6,702 nucleotides of DNA from Candidatus Aminicenantota bacterium. Its GTDB lineage: Bacteria; Acidobacteriota; Aminicenantia; UBA2199. Below, one piece after another: positions 1-6,098 of the stretch. The notes under the pieces are model-generated. The model saw only the letters and a list, made by a program, of their open reading frames with translations. It did no database searches and had not been told where the DNA came from. Position 1 is the stretch's first letter, and the number at the start of each line of letters is the position of its first letter. Where the stretch lies: assembly GCA_024644125.1 (NCBI GenBank), contig JAHELQ010000300.1:1-6702 (forward strand), read 5' to 3'. The position numbers and the translations under genes are program-made.

Positions 1-303
1 TTCGTCTCCGGCCGCTTCGCGAGCCAGCCTCGCTCCGGCGAGATTGATCTCTTCCAATTTATCTGCGTATCCGTATTTTTTCAATTTATGGCAGTTGGCT
101 CCGAAGGTATTGGTCTCGATGATATCCGCGCCGGCGTTGATGTACGCCTCGTGGATTTCCTTGACCAATTCCGGCCTGGAGAGATTCAATTCTTCGTAAC
201 AACGGTTGATGTAGATCCCCCTGGCGTAGAGCATGGTGCCCATCGCTCCGTCAAAGAGGATGACATTGTTTTCCAGACGATTCAGCAATTTATTTTTCGG
301 CAA
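1..303 (-). CDS. Homocysteine S-methyltransferase domain protein, N-terminal 101 residues (3' end outside window)
   Basis: The protein transfers a methyl group to homocysteine to make methionine in the cytoplasm. The visible N-terminus has the hallmarks of the homocysteine-binding barrel: ILFDGAMGTMLYARG at residues 15-29, then YINRCYEELNLSRPELV, and AGADIIETNTFGAN at 57-70. The short INRCYEELNLS-type loop resembles the bifunctional homocysteine methyltransferase/methylenetetrahydrofolate reductase (YitJ type) more than classical MetH, which has a longer insertion here. The zinc-binding cysteines and any reductase or cobalamin domain would lie outside the window, so the subtype is inferred. 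I chose the TTG at 303-301 as start because an AAAGGAG ribosome site lies 6 nt upstream (316-310) and the conserved domain begins about 14 residues in. An in-frame TTG at 309 is too close to that site. A strong promoter sits just upstream, so it is probably transcribed alone or as the first gene of a unit. Confidence 0.9.
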   Translation of the reverse strand, partial: MPKNKLLNRLENNVILFDGAMGTMLYARGIYINRCYEELNLSRPELVKEIHEAYINAGADIIETNTFGANCHKLKKYGYADKLEEINLAGARLAREAAGDE

Positions 304-354
304 TCTCAACTCCTTTGAATTCCCGCCCTTTAGCGGCTATCGGTTAAAGATCAA

Positions 355-383
355 ATTATAGTTGAAATCCCCCCAAATGACAA
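355..383 (-). promoter_or_regulatory. Sigma70-type promoter for the homocysteine methyltransferase gene
   Basis: Read on the minus strand, TTGTCA (383-378) is followed after exactly 17 nt by a consensus TATAAT (360-355). Transcription would start near 348, leaving a leader of about 45 nt that carries the AAAGGAG ribosome site. That is too short for a SAM or cobalamin riboswitch, and none is visible. Spacing and match are close to ideal. The promoter is not experimentally shown. Confidence 0.75.
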
Positions 384-441
384 GGACCAAAAACGGGATC
401 AAAGCTTAACGTTTTCAAATCCTGGAGTGCGGTTGATCTGG

Positions 442-894
442 TTAAATGTCATCCGAATCGTTGCGAACCGAGTAAGCGGGAGTGCGGTAAAATACCGATT
501 CATAGTCGATGGCCTGCTGGTCTTCAGTGGTAAGCCAGGGGACGTCGCCATGGGAATAGTCGCTGATCTGGGAGGCGTTCATATGCCCTAAACGTTCCAA
601 AACCGAATCGATCATCTTGATCTCGTTCGCGGTAAACGTCGATAGATCTGCTTCCCGAAGCGGGAGATATTTCGTTTGTGGATAGTTGAAGTATTCATCT
701 TTAATCTTTGTGATTTCCTTTTCTTCGATCATGCTCTCGACTATTTTTTTGAACTCCACCGGAGTCGGTCCATAATGATTTTTTTGATACGTGGCGCCGA
801 TGAGTTGTTCCTCGAATTTCTCGTAAAAATCGAAATCGATAAAATAGAGTAGCTTGTAGATGACTGTTTCGCCAATATGATGTTGATTTGATAT
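442..894 (-). pseudogene. Panacea (SocA-like antitoxin, DUF4065) gene lacking its 5' end
   Basis: The frame encodes about 150 residues matching the Panacea domain, the antitoxin domain of SocA and PanAT toxin-antitoxin pairs (formerly DUF4065). Recognisable family features in order are: IGETVIYKLLYFIDFDFYEK (876-817), GATYQKNHYGPTPVEFKK (801-748), YPQTKYLPLREADLS, NEIKMIDSVLERL, then SDYSHGDVPW and YESVFYRTPAYSVR near the C-terminus. The C-terminus and stop (444-442) look intact. At the N-terminus, homology stops around 876-894, a few codons from the terminator hairpin of the preceding gene, and there is no ATG, GTG or TTG before the GTG at 759-757. Starting there would delete the first conserved helix and the NHYGPTP segment, so I call it a remnant rather than a 105-residue protein. 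About 20-30 N-terminal residues, or a longer helix-turn-helix region as in some relatives, seem lost. No partner toxin is visible. Use of a non-standard start (ATT at 876 or ATA at 894) is possible but has no ribosome site. Confidence 0.75.
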
Positions 895-918
895 AAGCGG
901 GGCGCGTGGGCGCCCCGC
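890..918 (-). terminator. Intrinsic terminator of the secreted propeller gene
   Basis: A perfect 9-bp GC-rich stem (GCGGGGCGC at 897-905 with GCGCCCCGC at 910-918) encloses a 4-nt loop. On the minus strand it lies 22 nt after the TAA stop at 943-941 and is followed by TTATATC, a weak U-tract. Orientation and position fit termination of the 822-codon gene. The short U-run lowers certainty about efficiency. Confidence 0.7.
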
Positions 919-940
919 TGTTGGGAATGGTGGGATTGGG

Positions 941-3409
941 TTATTGGCAGGTGAAGTAGCCCTTGATGGGCGCCACTAGATCGAAATGGGTGACCATAGT
1001 TTGGATGGTGCCCGCGCCGGACGGAGCGGTGCCGCTGTAGTTTGAGTAGCCCGGGTTGTAGATCGCGACCAGGCCATCGTATTGGCGATAGAGGACGAAT
1101 TCCTCTTTTCCGTCGTTGTCAAAATCGCCGGTCATCATCGCGTCGAAGTATGCGCTGGAATTGGAATACCCGGTGTGCGACTTGAGTTGCGAAGCCTGCC
1201 GGTAAAAGATTTTGACCTTGTTGTCGGTGGCGGAAGTCCCGCCTCCTTGCCTGCTGTAGAGAATCAGATCGTCGAATCCGTCCAGGTCGTAATCGATCGC
1301 TGCCATATTGTCGAAATTGGCGGCATTCGTGGCGAATGAAAGGGCGAACGACGGGCCGCTGGTTTCATAACTGGAATATCCCGGATTGTAAACGACGATT
1401 TTTGTGTCGCTCTTTCTGTAGAGAGCGATTTCCTCCTTCCCGTCCATATCGAAATCGCCGGTGGTCATCAAATCGAACGGCGCTTCGGTTGTGGAGTAAC
1501 CGGTATGGATATGGGCGCCGATTTTGTAAACACTGACGCGGTTGTCTGTGGACTCGGATCCCCCTCCCTGCCTGCTGTAGAAGACAATTTCGTCGAATCC
1601 GTCATCGTCGAAATCGATTGCCGACATGGCGTCGAAGTTGGTAATCCCTGTATTGATATAACCGGAGATGGCGGGCGCGCTGCCATTGTAAATCTCATAA
1701 CCTGGATTGTAAATGACCACCAATCCATCGTTTTCCCGGTAGAGGGCGAACTCGTCCTTTCTGTCGCCGTCAAAATCTCCAGTGGCCAGCAATTTGAACG
1801 GGACTCCCGAGGTGGAATAACCGCGGTGGTCTGGCGGTGGCGGCGGCGATCCTGGTTTGAACAAGTCGATCATATTGTCGTCGCTGCCGTCTCCCTGGCT
1901 GCTGTATCCGAGGATTCCATCCTCGAAGATAGGAATCTGGAGCGCAGTCTGGTCTTTGTACAGGGCGATACTGCGCATCACGATATCTGGTTGAATGTCT
2001 ATCTTTTGCAGATTGCCGTTCACCATCGGCCGCAAGAAACCATCCCTCAGATGGGTGATCCGGTCCCGGTCGCTTGACGAAAAGGTGGAATACATTTCGG
2101 TTCTGGCAAGCGTTGTCAGCGCGTCCGCCAGTTGGTAGGTCACTGATTCATATTTGATGTCAAGATTGTATTGTTCGAAATATTGGAGTACCTGTCCGTC
2201 CGGCGACAATCTTGGCAAATACGCCGAGCTGTGCCCGGCAGGAAAGGCCAACCCCGGTAGCAAGAAGTGGTTGATGGTTTTTACGACGCGGGCTCTCAGG
2301 TTGTCGCCGGCATTTACCCCCAACGCGTGTTCGCCATACTGATCCGGCAATACCGAACTCATCTCCACCAGAGCCCTGAGGATGATGCCGATATAATACG
2401 GATAAGTATCGTGGAATTCCGCCCGCGGAGGATAGGTCCAGGCGCCGTCGGGCGATTCCACCTGCCGTCCGTCGATGCAGCGTTCGAATATATCCAATCC
2501 GCGGTTGAGATAGCGGGGTTCTCCCGTTACCCGGAAGGCGTGAATCAGACCTGAAACCGCGAAGGCCTTGAAGTTATTGACCTGTTTGATCGCTCCGGTG
2601 TAATTTGACAATGGGTTTTCCGGGTACTCGTCATATTTTTTCGAATGGACCATCAGCCAATCCGCGGCTCGAACCACAGCGGTGAATATCTGTCGCAAAA
2701 AAACATCATCCTCATATTCGATTTCGACAAGGAACAAGTAACCTTCTGTCAAAGCGGCGAGGGCGCACGCGGTTTCGTATTCGTCCGGGTAACTCAACGC
2801 GATACCTGTATGGTCGTCGTCAAGGTTGGGAGTCGTTTGATCCGGCCTGCCGCCCCACATGATAAAGGAACCGTAATACGAGCTTCCTTCGCTCAAGTAT
2901 TGTTGGCTTTCCAGATAAGCCAACGCTTCCTGGATCCGGGCCAGATACAATGATTGTAGAGAGTCGCCTCCGGCGCGGTATTTGTGGATGTAAGCACATA
3001 TTCTCCTCGATGTATGCCGGATCGACGGATGTGATCCCATCCAGTAATCGTCCGGCTGGGTGGCCCACCATTCGGGATATCTATTTTGTTCTCCATTGTA
3101 TACATAGAGGTCGATGTATCGGGAAAAATAACCTCTTCCCCAATACCCCGCGCCCCAATCGAGATCGGGATCTTCAATGTATTCGGGTGAAGAGCCCGGA
3201 GGATTGATCGCAGTGATCTTTTTGGCGTTGTACAGGTATTCCGAATATGTATGCATATTCTGGAACGCTGTTTCGAGATCCGCCTCAAACAGCGCCGCCT
3301 CGTCGAATCCCGCCGGTAATTCCTCAATCTCTTGAGCCGTCGAGGGCTGACTCATGATCCCTATTCCAATGAACAGACATATCACGTACAAAAATCTTTT
3401 GATTTTCAT
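941..3409 (-). CDS. Secreted protein: helical toroid-like domain plus FG-GAP/VCBS beta-propeller
   Basis: This is an 822-residue exported protein of unknown activity. Residues 1-25 form a signal peptide: basic MKIKR, a hydrophobic core 6-19, and a cleavage site after STA at 25. Residues of about 30-480 are helical and aromatic-rich, with repeated pairs such as EYETACALAALTEGYLF (210-226), NNFKAFAVSGLIHAFRVTGE (278-297) and YYIGIILRALVEM (338-350). This pattern suggests an alpha/alpha-toroid as in many glycoside hydrolases, polysaccharide lyases and epimerases. I recognise no catalytic signature, so the carbohydrate role is only inferred. A proline linker (522-526) leads to FG-GAP/VCBS-like repeats with DxDxDG-type calcium loops at about 545, 599, 652, 706 and 762. 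No T9SS sorting domain or membrane anchor is seen at the C-terminus (FTCQ). The ATG start is supported by GGAG 6 nt upstream (3419-3416) and the well-placed signal peptide. The gene stands alone between two terminators, behind its own leader. Confidence 0.85.
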   Translation of the reverse strand: MKIKRFLYVICLFIGIGIMSQPSTAQEIEELPAGFDEAALFEADLETAFQNMHTYSEYLYNAKKITAINPPGSSPEYIEDPDLDWGAGYWGRGYFSRYIDLYVYNGEQNRYPEWWATQPDDYWMGSHPSIRHTSRRICAYIHKYRAGGDSLQSLYLARIQEALAYLESQQYLSEGSSYYGSFIMWGGRPDQTTPNLDDDHTGIALSYPDEYETACALAALTEGYLFLVEIEYEDDVFLRQIFTAVVRAADWLMVHSKKYDEYPENPLSNYTGAIKQVNNFKAFAVSGLIHAFRVTGEPRYLNRGLDIFERCIDGRQVESPDGAWTYPPRAEFHDTYPYYIGIILRALVEMSSVLPDQYGEHALGVNAGDNLRARVVKTINHFLLPGLAFPAGHSSAYLPRLSPDGQVLQYFEQYNLDIKYESVTYQLADALTTLARTEMYSTFSSSDRDRITHLRDGFLRPMVNGNLQKIDIQPDIVMRSIALYKDQTALQIPIFEDGILGYSSQGDGSDDNMIDLFKPGSPPPPPDHRGYSTSGVPFKLLATGDFDGDRKDEFALYRENDGLVVIYNPGYEIYNGSAPAISGYINTGITNFDAMSAIDFDDDGFDEIVFYSRQGGGSESTDNRVSVYKIGAHIHTGYSTTEAPFDLMTTGDFDMDGKEEIALYRKSDTKIVVYNPGYSSYETSGPSFALSFATNAANFDNMAAIDYDLDGFDDLILYSRQGGGTSATDNKVKIFYRQASQLKSHTGYSNSSAYFDAMMTGDFDNDGKEEFVLYRQYDGLVAIYNPGYSNYSGTAPSGAGTIQTMVTHFDLVAPIKGYFTCQ
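944..1822 (-). repeat. Tandem two-blade FG-GAP modules within the secreted protein
   Basis: Residues 530-822 hold two and a half copies of a unit of 107-110 residues, starting with GYST at 530, 637 and 747. Each unit has two different half-units. Type A runs PFxLxxTGDFDxDGKEExALYR to NPGY. Type B runs NFDxMxAIDxDxDGFDxxxxYSRQGGG. The third copy stops early in type B (THFDLVAPIKGYF). The repeats are similar at DNA level too: the 13-mer at 1270-1282 recurs at 1591-1603, a shift of 321 nt (107 codons). This points to duplication of a two-blade unit rather than of single blades. Confidence 0.85.
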
Positions 3410-3434
3410 TTTTCTCTCCCCTAAAGCTAAGATC

Positions 3435-3463
3435 GCCTTTCCCCCGTAAGGCTTCCCGGGAAG
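3435..3463 (-). other. Potential RNA hairpins in the leader of the secreted protein gene
   Basis: Downstream of the possible promoter, the leader holds the 12-bp palindrome CTTCCCGGGAAG (3452-3463). A 5-bp stem GCCTT/AAGGC (3435-3439 with 3448-3452) encloses a G-rich loop on the transcript. The two share a base at 3452, so they could be alternative folds 30-50 nt before the start codon. It matches no riboswitch class I recognise. Confidence 0.25.
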
Positions 3464-3472
3464 ATATTTATA

Positions 3473-3493
3473 GTTGGCATTAGTAGTGCCAAC
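3473..3493 (-). promoter_or_regulatory. Inverted repeat and possible promoter/operator upstream of the secreted protein gene
   Basis: GTTGGCA (3473-3479) and TGCCAAC (3487-3493) form a perfect 7-bp inverted repeat with a 7-nt spacer. On the minus strand it contains TTGGCA (3492-3487), which could be a -35 element, and is followed by TATAAATAT (3472-3464), which could supply a -10. The best spacing (16 nt to TAAATA at 3470-3465) gives only a fair match. It could be an operator over a promoter, or a hairpin in the leader. The sequence does not decide. Confidence 0.35.
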
Positions 3494-3559
3494 CTGCCTA
3501 TTTAATGAAAATCAAGACCAGATAAAGGTTTTGGATGATTACTGGAGGATATGGTCTGG

Positions 3560-3597
3560 AAAAATATATGCCTGGAGTTACACTACATAACTCCAGG
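3560..3597 (-). terminator. Intrinsic terminator of the era/OPT operon
   Basis: CCTGGAGTTA (3571-3580) and TAACTCCAGG (3588-3597) make a perfect 10-bp stem with a 7-nt loop. On the minus strand the hairpin starts 11 nt after the OPT stop codon and is followed by CATATATTTTT (3570-3560), a U-rich tail. Position, stem and tail all fit a Rho-independent terminator ending the operon and separating it from the secreted-protein gene. Confidence 0.8.
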
Positions 3598-3608
3598 GTT
3601 ATCTGTTT

Positions 3609-5207
3609 TTAACTGATGGTAATGACTTTGATGATGGCGATGGTGACGCCGGCGATGCCTTCGCCTCCGAGAGCGCCGGCGGCGATGATGGCCGGAGTTC
3701 CGTTTATTGATGTCTTCGGGGAGATTATTTTAACAGTGAAACTTATGAGACCGCCGAGGAACACGGTGGCCGAAATGGTCATCGGCAAAAATACGCCCAA
3801 ACCCAGCGTCATGCCGGGGAAATTAAAGGTATAAAGGACGAAACCCGCTGCCAGGCCGGCTGTGAACGCCGGTAAATGGGGAAGGCCGCCAATCATGGTG
3901 GAGACCGCGTAGGCCTGGGGAGCGATCAATTCGCTACCTGGGCCAAAAGAGCCGAAGGCTTTGTGCATGGCGAACAACACAAACACAGACACAATCGCCC
4001 CGGCAATCCCGCCGACCGCCTCTGCGATCAATTGCGCCCGCGGATTTGTCTTGAGAATATACCCCGATTTGAAATCGTTCAACACATCTCCAGTGAGCCC
4101 GCAGGCCACGGCGGCAATTCCTGCTACCAGGAAGGCTTCGATGGTGGTGATATGAAGTAGAGTCCGCGCTCCCAGCAAGACAAGAATCCCGAATATTTCC
4201 ATGGGATTGATGCCGGTTTGCCCGGTGATGGAAGCTGCCATCGCCGTGGTGATCCAGACTCCGAAGATTGTCAGCAAACCCGCCCACACTCCGATGCCGG
4301 TGATAATGGTGAAACAAAAAGCCAACCCCGCCATGACAATGGACCAGGCAAAAAAACCTCCGTTTCCCGAAGCGCCCTTCCGCCGTATGATCGGTCCATA
4401 TATTTCTTTTGCGCGCCGTAAAATCCCTTTAACCAAAATCCCCAATCCTGTGCCGATCATGAGCCCGATTCCAAGACTATTTTTAAACGCGTCGGCGGCT
4501 TCGAGCCCAGTGAACCAATTGTTCGTAAGACCTATCGGTACGATGACCCAATGCGATAGCACAGCTCCAAGAAACCACACGCCGGTAAATAGCGGTCCGA
4601 TGATGTAGCCGATGGCGATTGCCATTGGAGAGAACCAGAAGCCTCCGATGGCGCCGGGAAAAATCCTGATCCCGTCGCGCAAACCCACCACCAACGCCGT
4701 GATTCCCAGCGACGAAAACAACGTGACCGCTTTGCGGCCGCCTTTGTCGCCGGTCTTGACGGTCTGGGCGGCCGCGGTACCGATGGGAAAGGGGAGTTGT
4801 TCCTTTTCGATAAAAAATATGCGCCATGACGCGGTAAACAGAACTCCCAATAACGTCCCCGCCAATGTCATTCCCAAAAGGGGAATCACTCCGATTGTCG
4901 CTCCCGGATCCAGCATCCAGATACCGGGAATGGTGAATGCCACGCCGCCCGCCACCATACTTCCAGCGGACATAGCTGTGTGGGCGACATTTATCTCATT
5001 CAGGTTGGTATTCTTCATGAGTTTGAGCAATGTCATCGACAGGATGGCTACAAATATCGTGGGCCAGGGCAGACTACCCATGCGCAAAGATACATACATG
5101 GAGCTGGTGGTAATGACAATGGAACCCAGGATGCCCAGGATCAAGGCTCTTCCCGTGCATTGACGGTTAAACGGAATGTTGTCTGCTATTTGCTGCGCGT
5201 GCGGCAC
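3609..5207 (-). CDS. OPT/YSL-family membrane transporter
   Basis: This is a 532-residue polytopic inner-membrane protein rich in Gly and Ala, with roughly 14-16 hydrophobic segments. It resembles prokaryotic oligopeptide-transporter (OPT) family proteins, which in characterised members move peptides or metal chelates with cations. The substrate here cannot be read from sequence. Family-like features are FFIEKEQLPFPIGTAAAQTV (131-150), the loop NDFKSGYILKTNPRAQLIAE (377-396), and FPGMTLGLGVFLPM (463-476) in a late membrane segment. Length fits the shorter bacterial members. The GTG start at 5207-5205 is the only plausible one: an in-frame stop precedes it by two codons and the first membrane segment begins near residue 20. 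No Shine-Dalgarno is visible, and the GTG lies 3 nt after the era stop, so translation is probably coupled to era. The gene is followed by a strong terminator. Confidence 0.9.
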   Translation of the reverse strand: MPHAQQIADNIPFNRQCTGRALILGILGSIVITTSSMYVSLRMGSLPWPTIFVAILSMTLLKLMKNTNLNEINVAHTAMSAGSMVAGGVAFTIPGIWMLDPGATIGVIPLLGMTLAGTLLGVLFTASWRIFFIEKEQLPFPIGTAAAQTVKTGDKGGRKAVTLFSSLGITALVVGLRDGIRIFPGAIGGFWFSPMAIAIGYIIGPLFTGVWFLGAVLSHWVIVPIGLTNNWFTGLEAADAFKNSLGIGLMIGTGLGILVKGILRRAKEIYGPIIRRKGASGNGGFFAWSIVMAGLAFCFTIITGIGVWAGLLTIFGVWITTAMAASITGQTGINPMEIFGILVLLGARTLLHITTIEAFLVAGIAAVACGLTGDVLNDFKSGYILKTNPRAQLIAEAVGGIAGAIVSVFVLFAMHKAFGSFGPGSELIAPQAYAVSTMIGGLPHLPAFTAGLAAGFVLYTFNFPGMTLGLGVFLPMTISATVFLGGLISFTVKIISPKTSINGTPAIIAAGALGGEGIAGVTIAIIKVITIS

Positions 5208-5210
5208 GGA

Positions 5211-6098
5211 TCAATCGAAAATGTCGTGGAGGACGTGTGGGGAGTTGCGCCAGTTGGGGACTACTTTGACAAAGAGATCGAGATAGACCTTCCGGTCGAA
5301 ATAATCTTCGATATCTTTTCGGGCCTCCTCGCCAATCTGTTTGATCAGGCTGCCCTGTTTTCCCACCACGATTTTTTTCTGCGATTGGCTCTCCACATAG
5401 ATCTCCGCCCGGACAAACGTGACATCGTTGTCTCTGTCCGTGATCTCTTCCACTTTGACGGTGGTGGTGAACGGCAATTCGCTGCGGGTGAGGTTCAATA
5501 GTTTTTCCCTCACCAATTCAGATATATAGAACCGTTCCGTCTGGCTGGTGTATTCCTCTTCGGGGAAGAAATTTTCGCCTTCCGGCAAATACTTGAAAAT
5601 CAAATCCTCCAGCAGGTCTACATTGATGTTTTTTAATGCCGAAAGCGGGACAATTTCTTTCCAGGGGAATATGTCCTTTAATTCGTCCATCCGCAACAGA
5701 GCCTTTGACTTCTTGAATTTGTCGATCTTGTTGATTACCAGGATGGTGGGTTTGGGGACGGAATTCAGCATTTCCAGAATGAATTCATCCTCCCGTTTGT
5801 CCTGGATATCCACGAAATAGAGCAGCAGGTCGGCATCCACCAACGAATTGTGCACATCTTTCATCATCTTCTCGTTCAGGCGGTATTGGGGTTTGTGAAT
5901 ACCGGGGGAATCGAAAAAGATCACCTGTCCCCGTTCCGTGGTTTTGATCCCCAGGATCTGCCGTCTCGTTGTTTGCGGTTTATTGGAAACAATGGAAACC
6001 TTGGTCTCCATAATGGCGTTCAGAAATGTCGATTTTCCAACATTTGTTCTGCCCAGCAAAGCTACATAGCCGGAGCGTCGTTCACTGTTTTTGTTCAT
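5211..6098 (-). CDS. era: GTPase Era
   Basis: Era is an essential GTPase that binds the 3' end of 16S rRNA and helps mature the 30S subunit. The 295-residue length is normal. The GTPase domain shows G1 GRTNVGKS (16-23), switch-region PQTTR (41-45), G3 DSPGIH (63-68), G4 NKID (123-126) and G5 SAL (153-155). The C-terminal KH domain is clear, with VVGKQGSLIKQIGEEARKDI (244-263) and VYLDLFVKVVPNWR (271-284). Two usually fixed positions differ: Thr for Pro in the G1 loop (commonly GRPNVGKS) and Ser for Thr in DTPG. Both are mild and the P-loop Lys-Ser is kept, so activity is expected. The ATG start overlaps the upstream CBS gene by 17 nt, with AGGTG about 10 nt ahead, indicating an operon with coupled translation. 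Confidence 0.97.
   Translation of the reverse strand: MNKNSERRSGYVALLGRTNVGKSTFLNAIMETKVSIVSNKPQTTRRQILGIKTTERGQVIFFDSPGIHKPQYRLNEKMMKDVHNSLVDADLLLYFVDIQDKREDEFILEMLNSVPKPTILVINKIDKFKKSKALLRMDELKDIFPWKEIVPLSALKNINVDLLEDLIFKYLPEGENFFPEEEYTSQTERFYISELVREKLLNLTRSELPFTTTVKVEEITDRDNDVTFVRAEIYVESQSQKKIVVGKQGSLIKQIGEEARKDIEDYFDRKVYLDLFVKVVPNWRNSPHVLHDIFD

Noticed and set aside
304..348. Riboswitch in the leader of the methionine-synthesis gene
   Set aside because: The predicted leader is about 45 nt, too short for SAM or cobalamin riboswitches, and no conserved core is seen.
389..415. Hairpin AAAACG/CGTTTT with a T-run as terminator of the Panacea remnant
   Set aside because: The stem is only 6 bp and AT-rich, with a 14-nt loop; it is too weak to call, though placement between the genes is suitable.
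442..759. A complete 105-residue protein starting at GTG 759
   Set aside because: In-frame translation upstream of 759 continues the Panacea domain (GATYQKNHYGPTP and KLLYFIDFDFYEK), so this start is internal to the domain and has no strong ribosome site.
4612..5163. Plus-strand open frame of 183 codons
   Set aside because: It lies wholly antisense to the OPT gene, whose membrane-protein sequence is convincing; its translation shows no family features. Other long plus-strand frames opposite the secreted protein, era and the CBS gene were rejected for the same reason.
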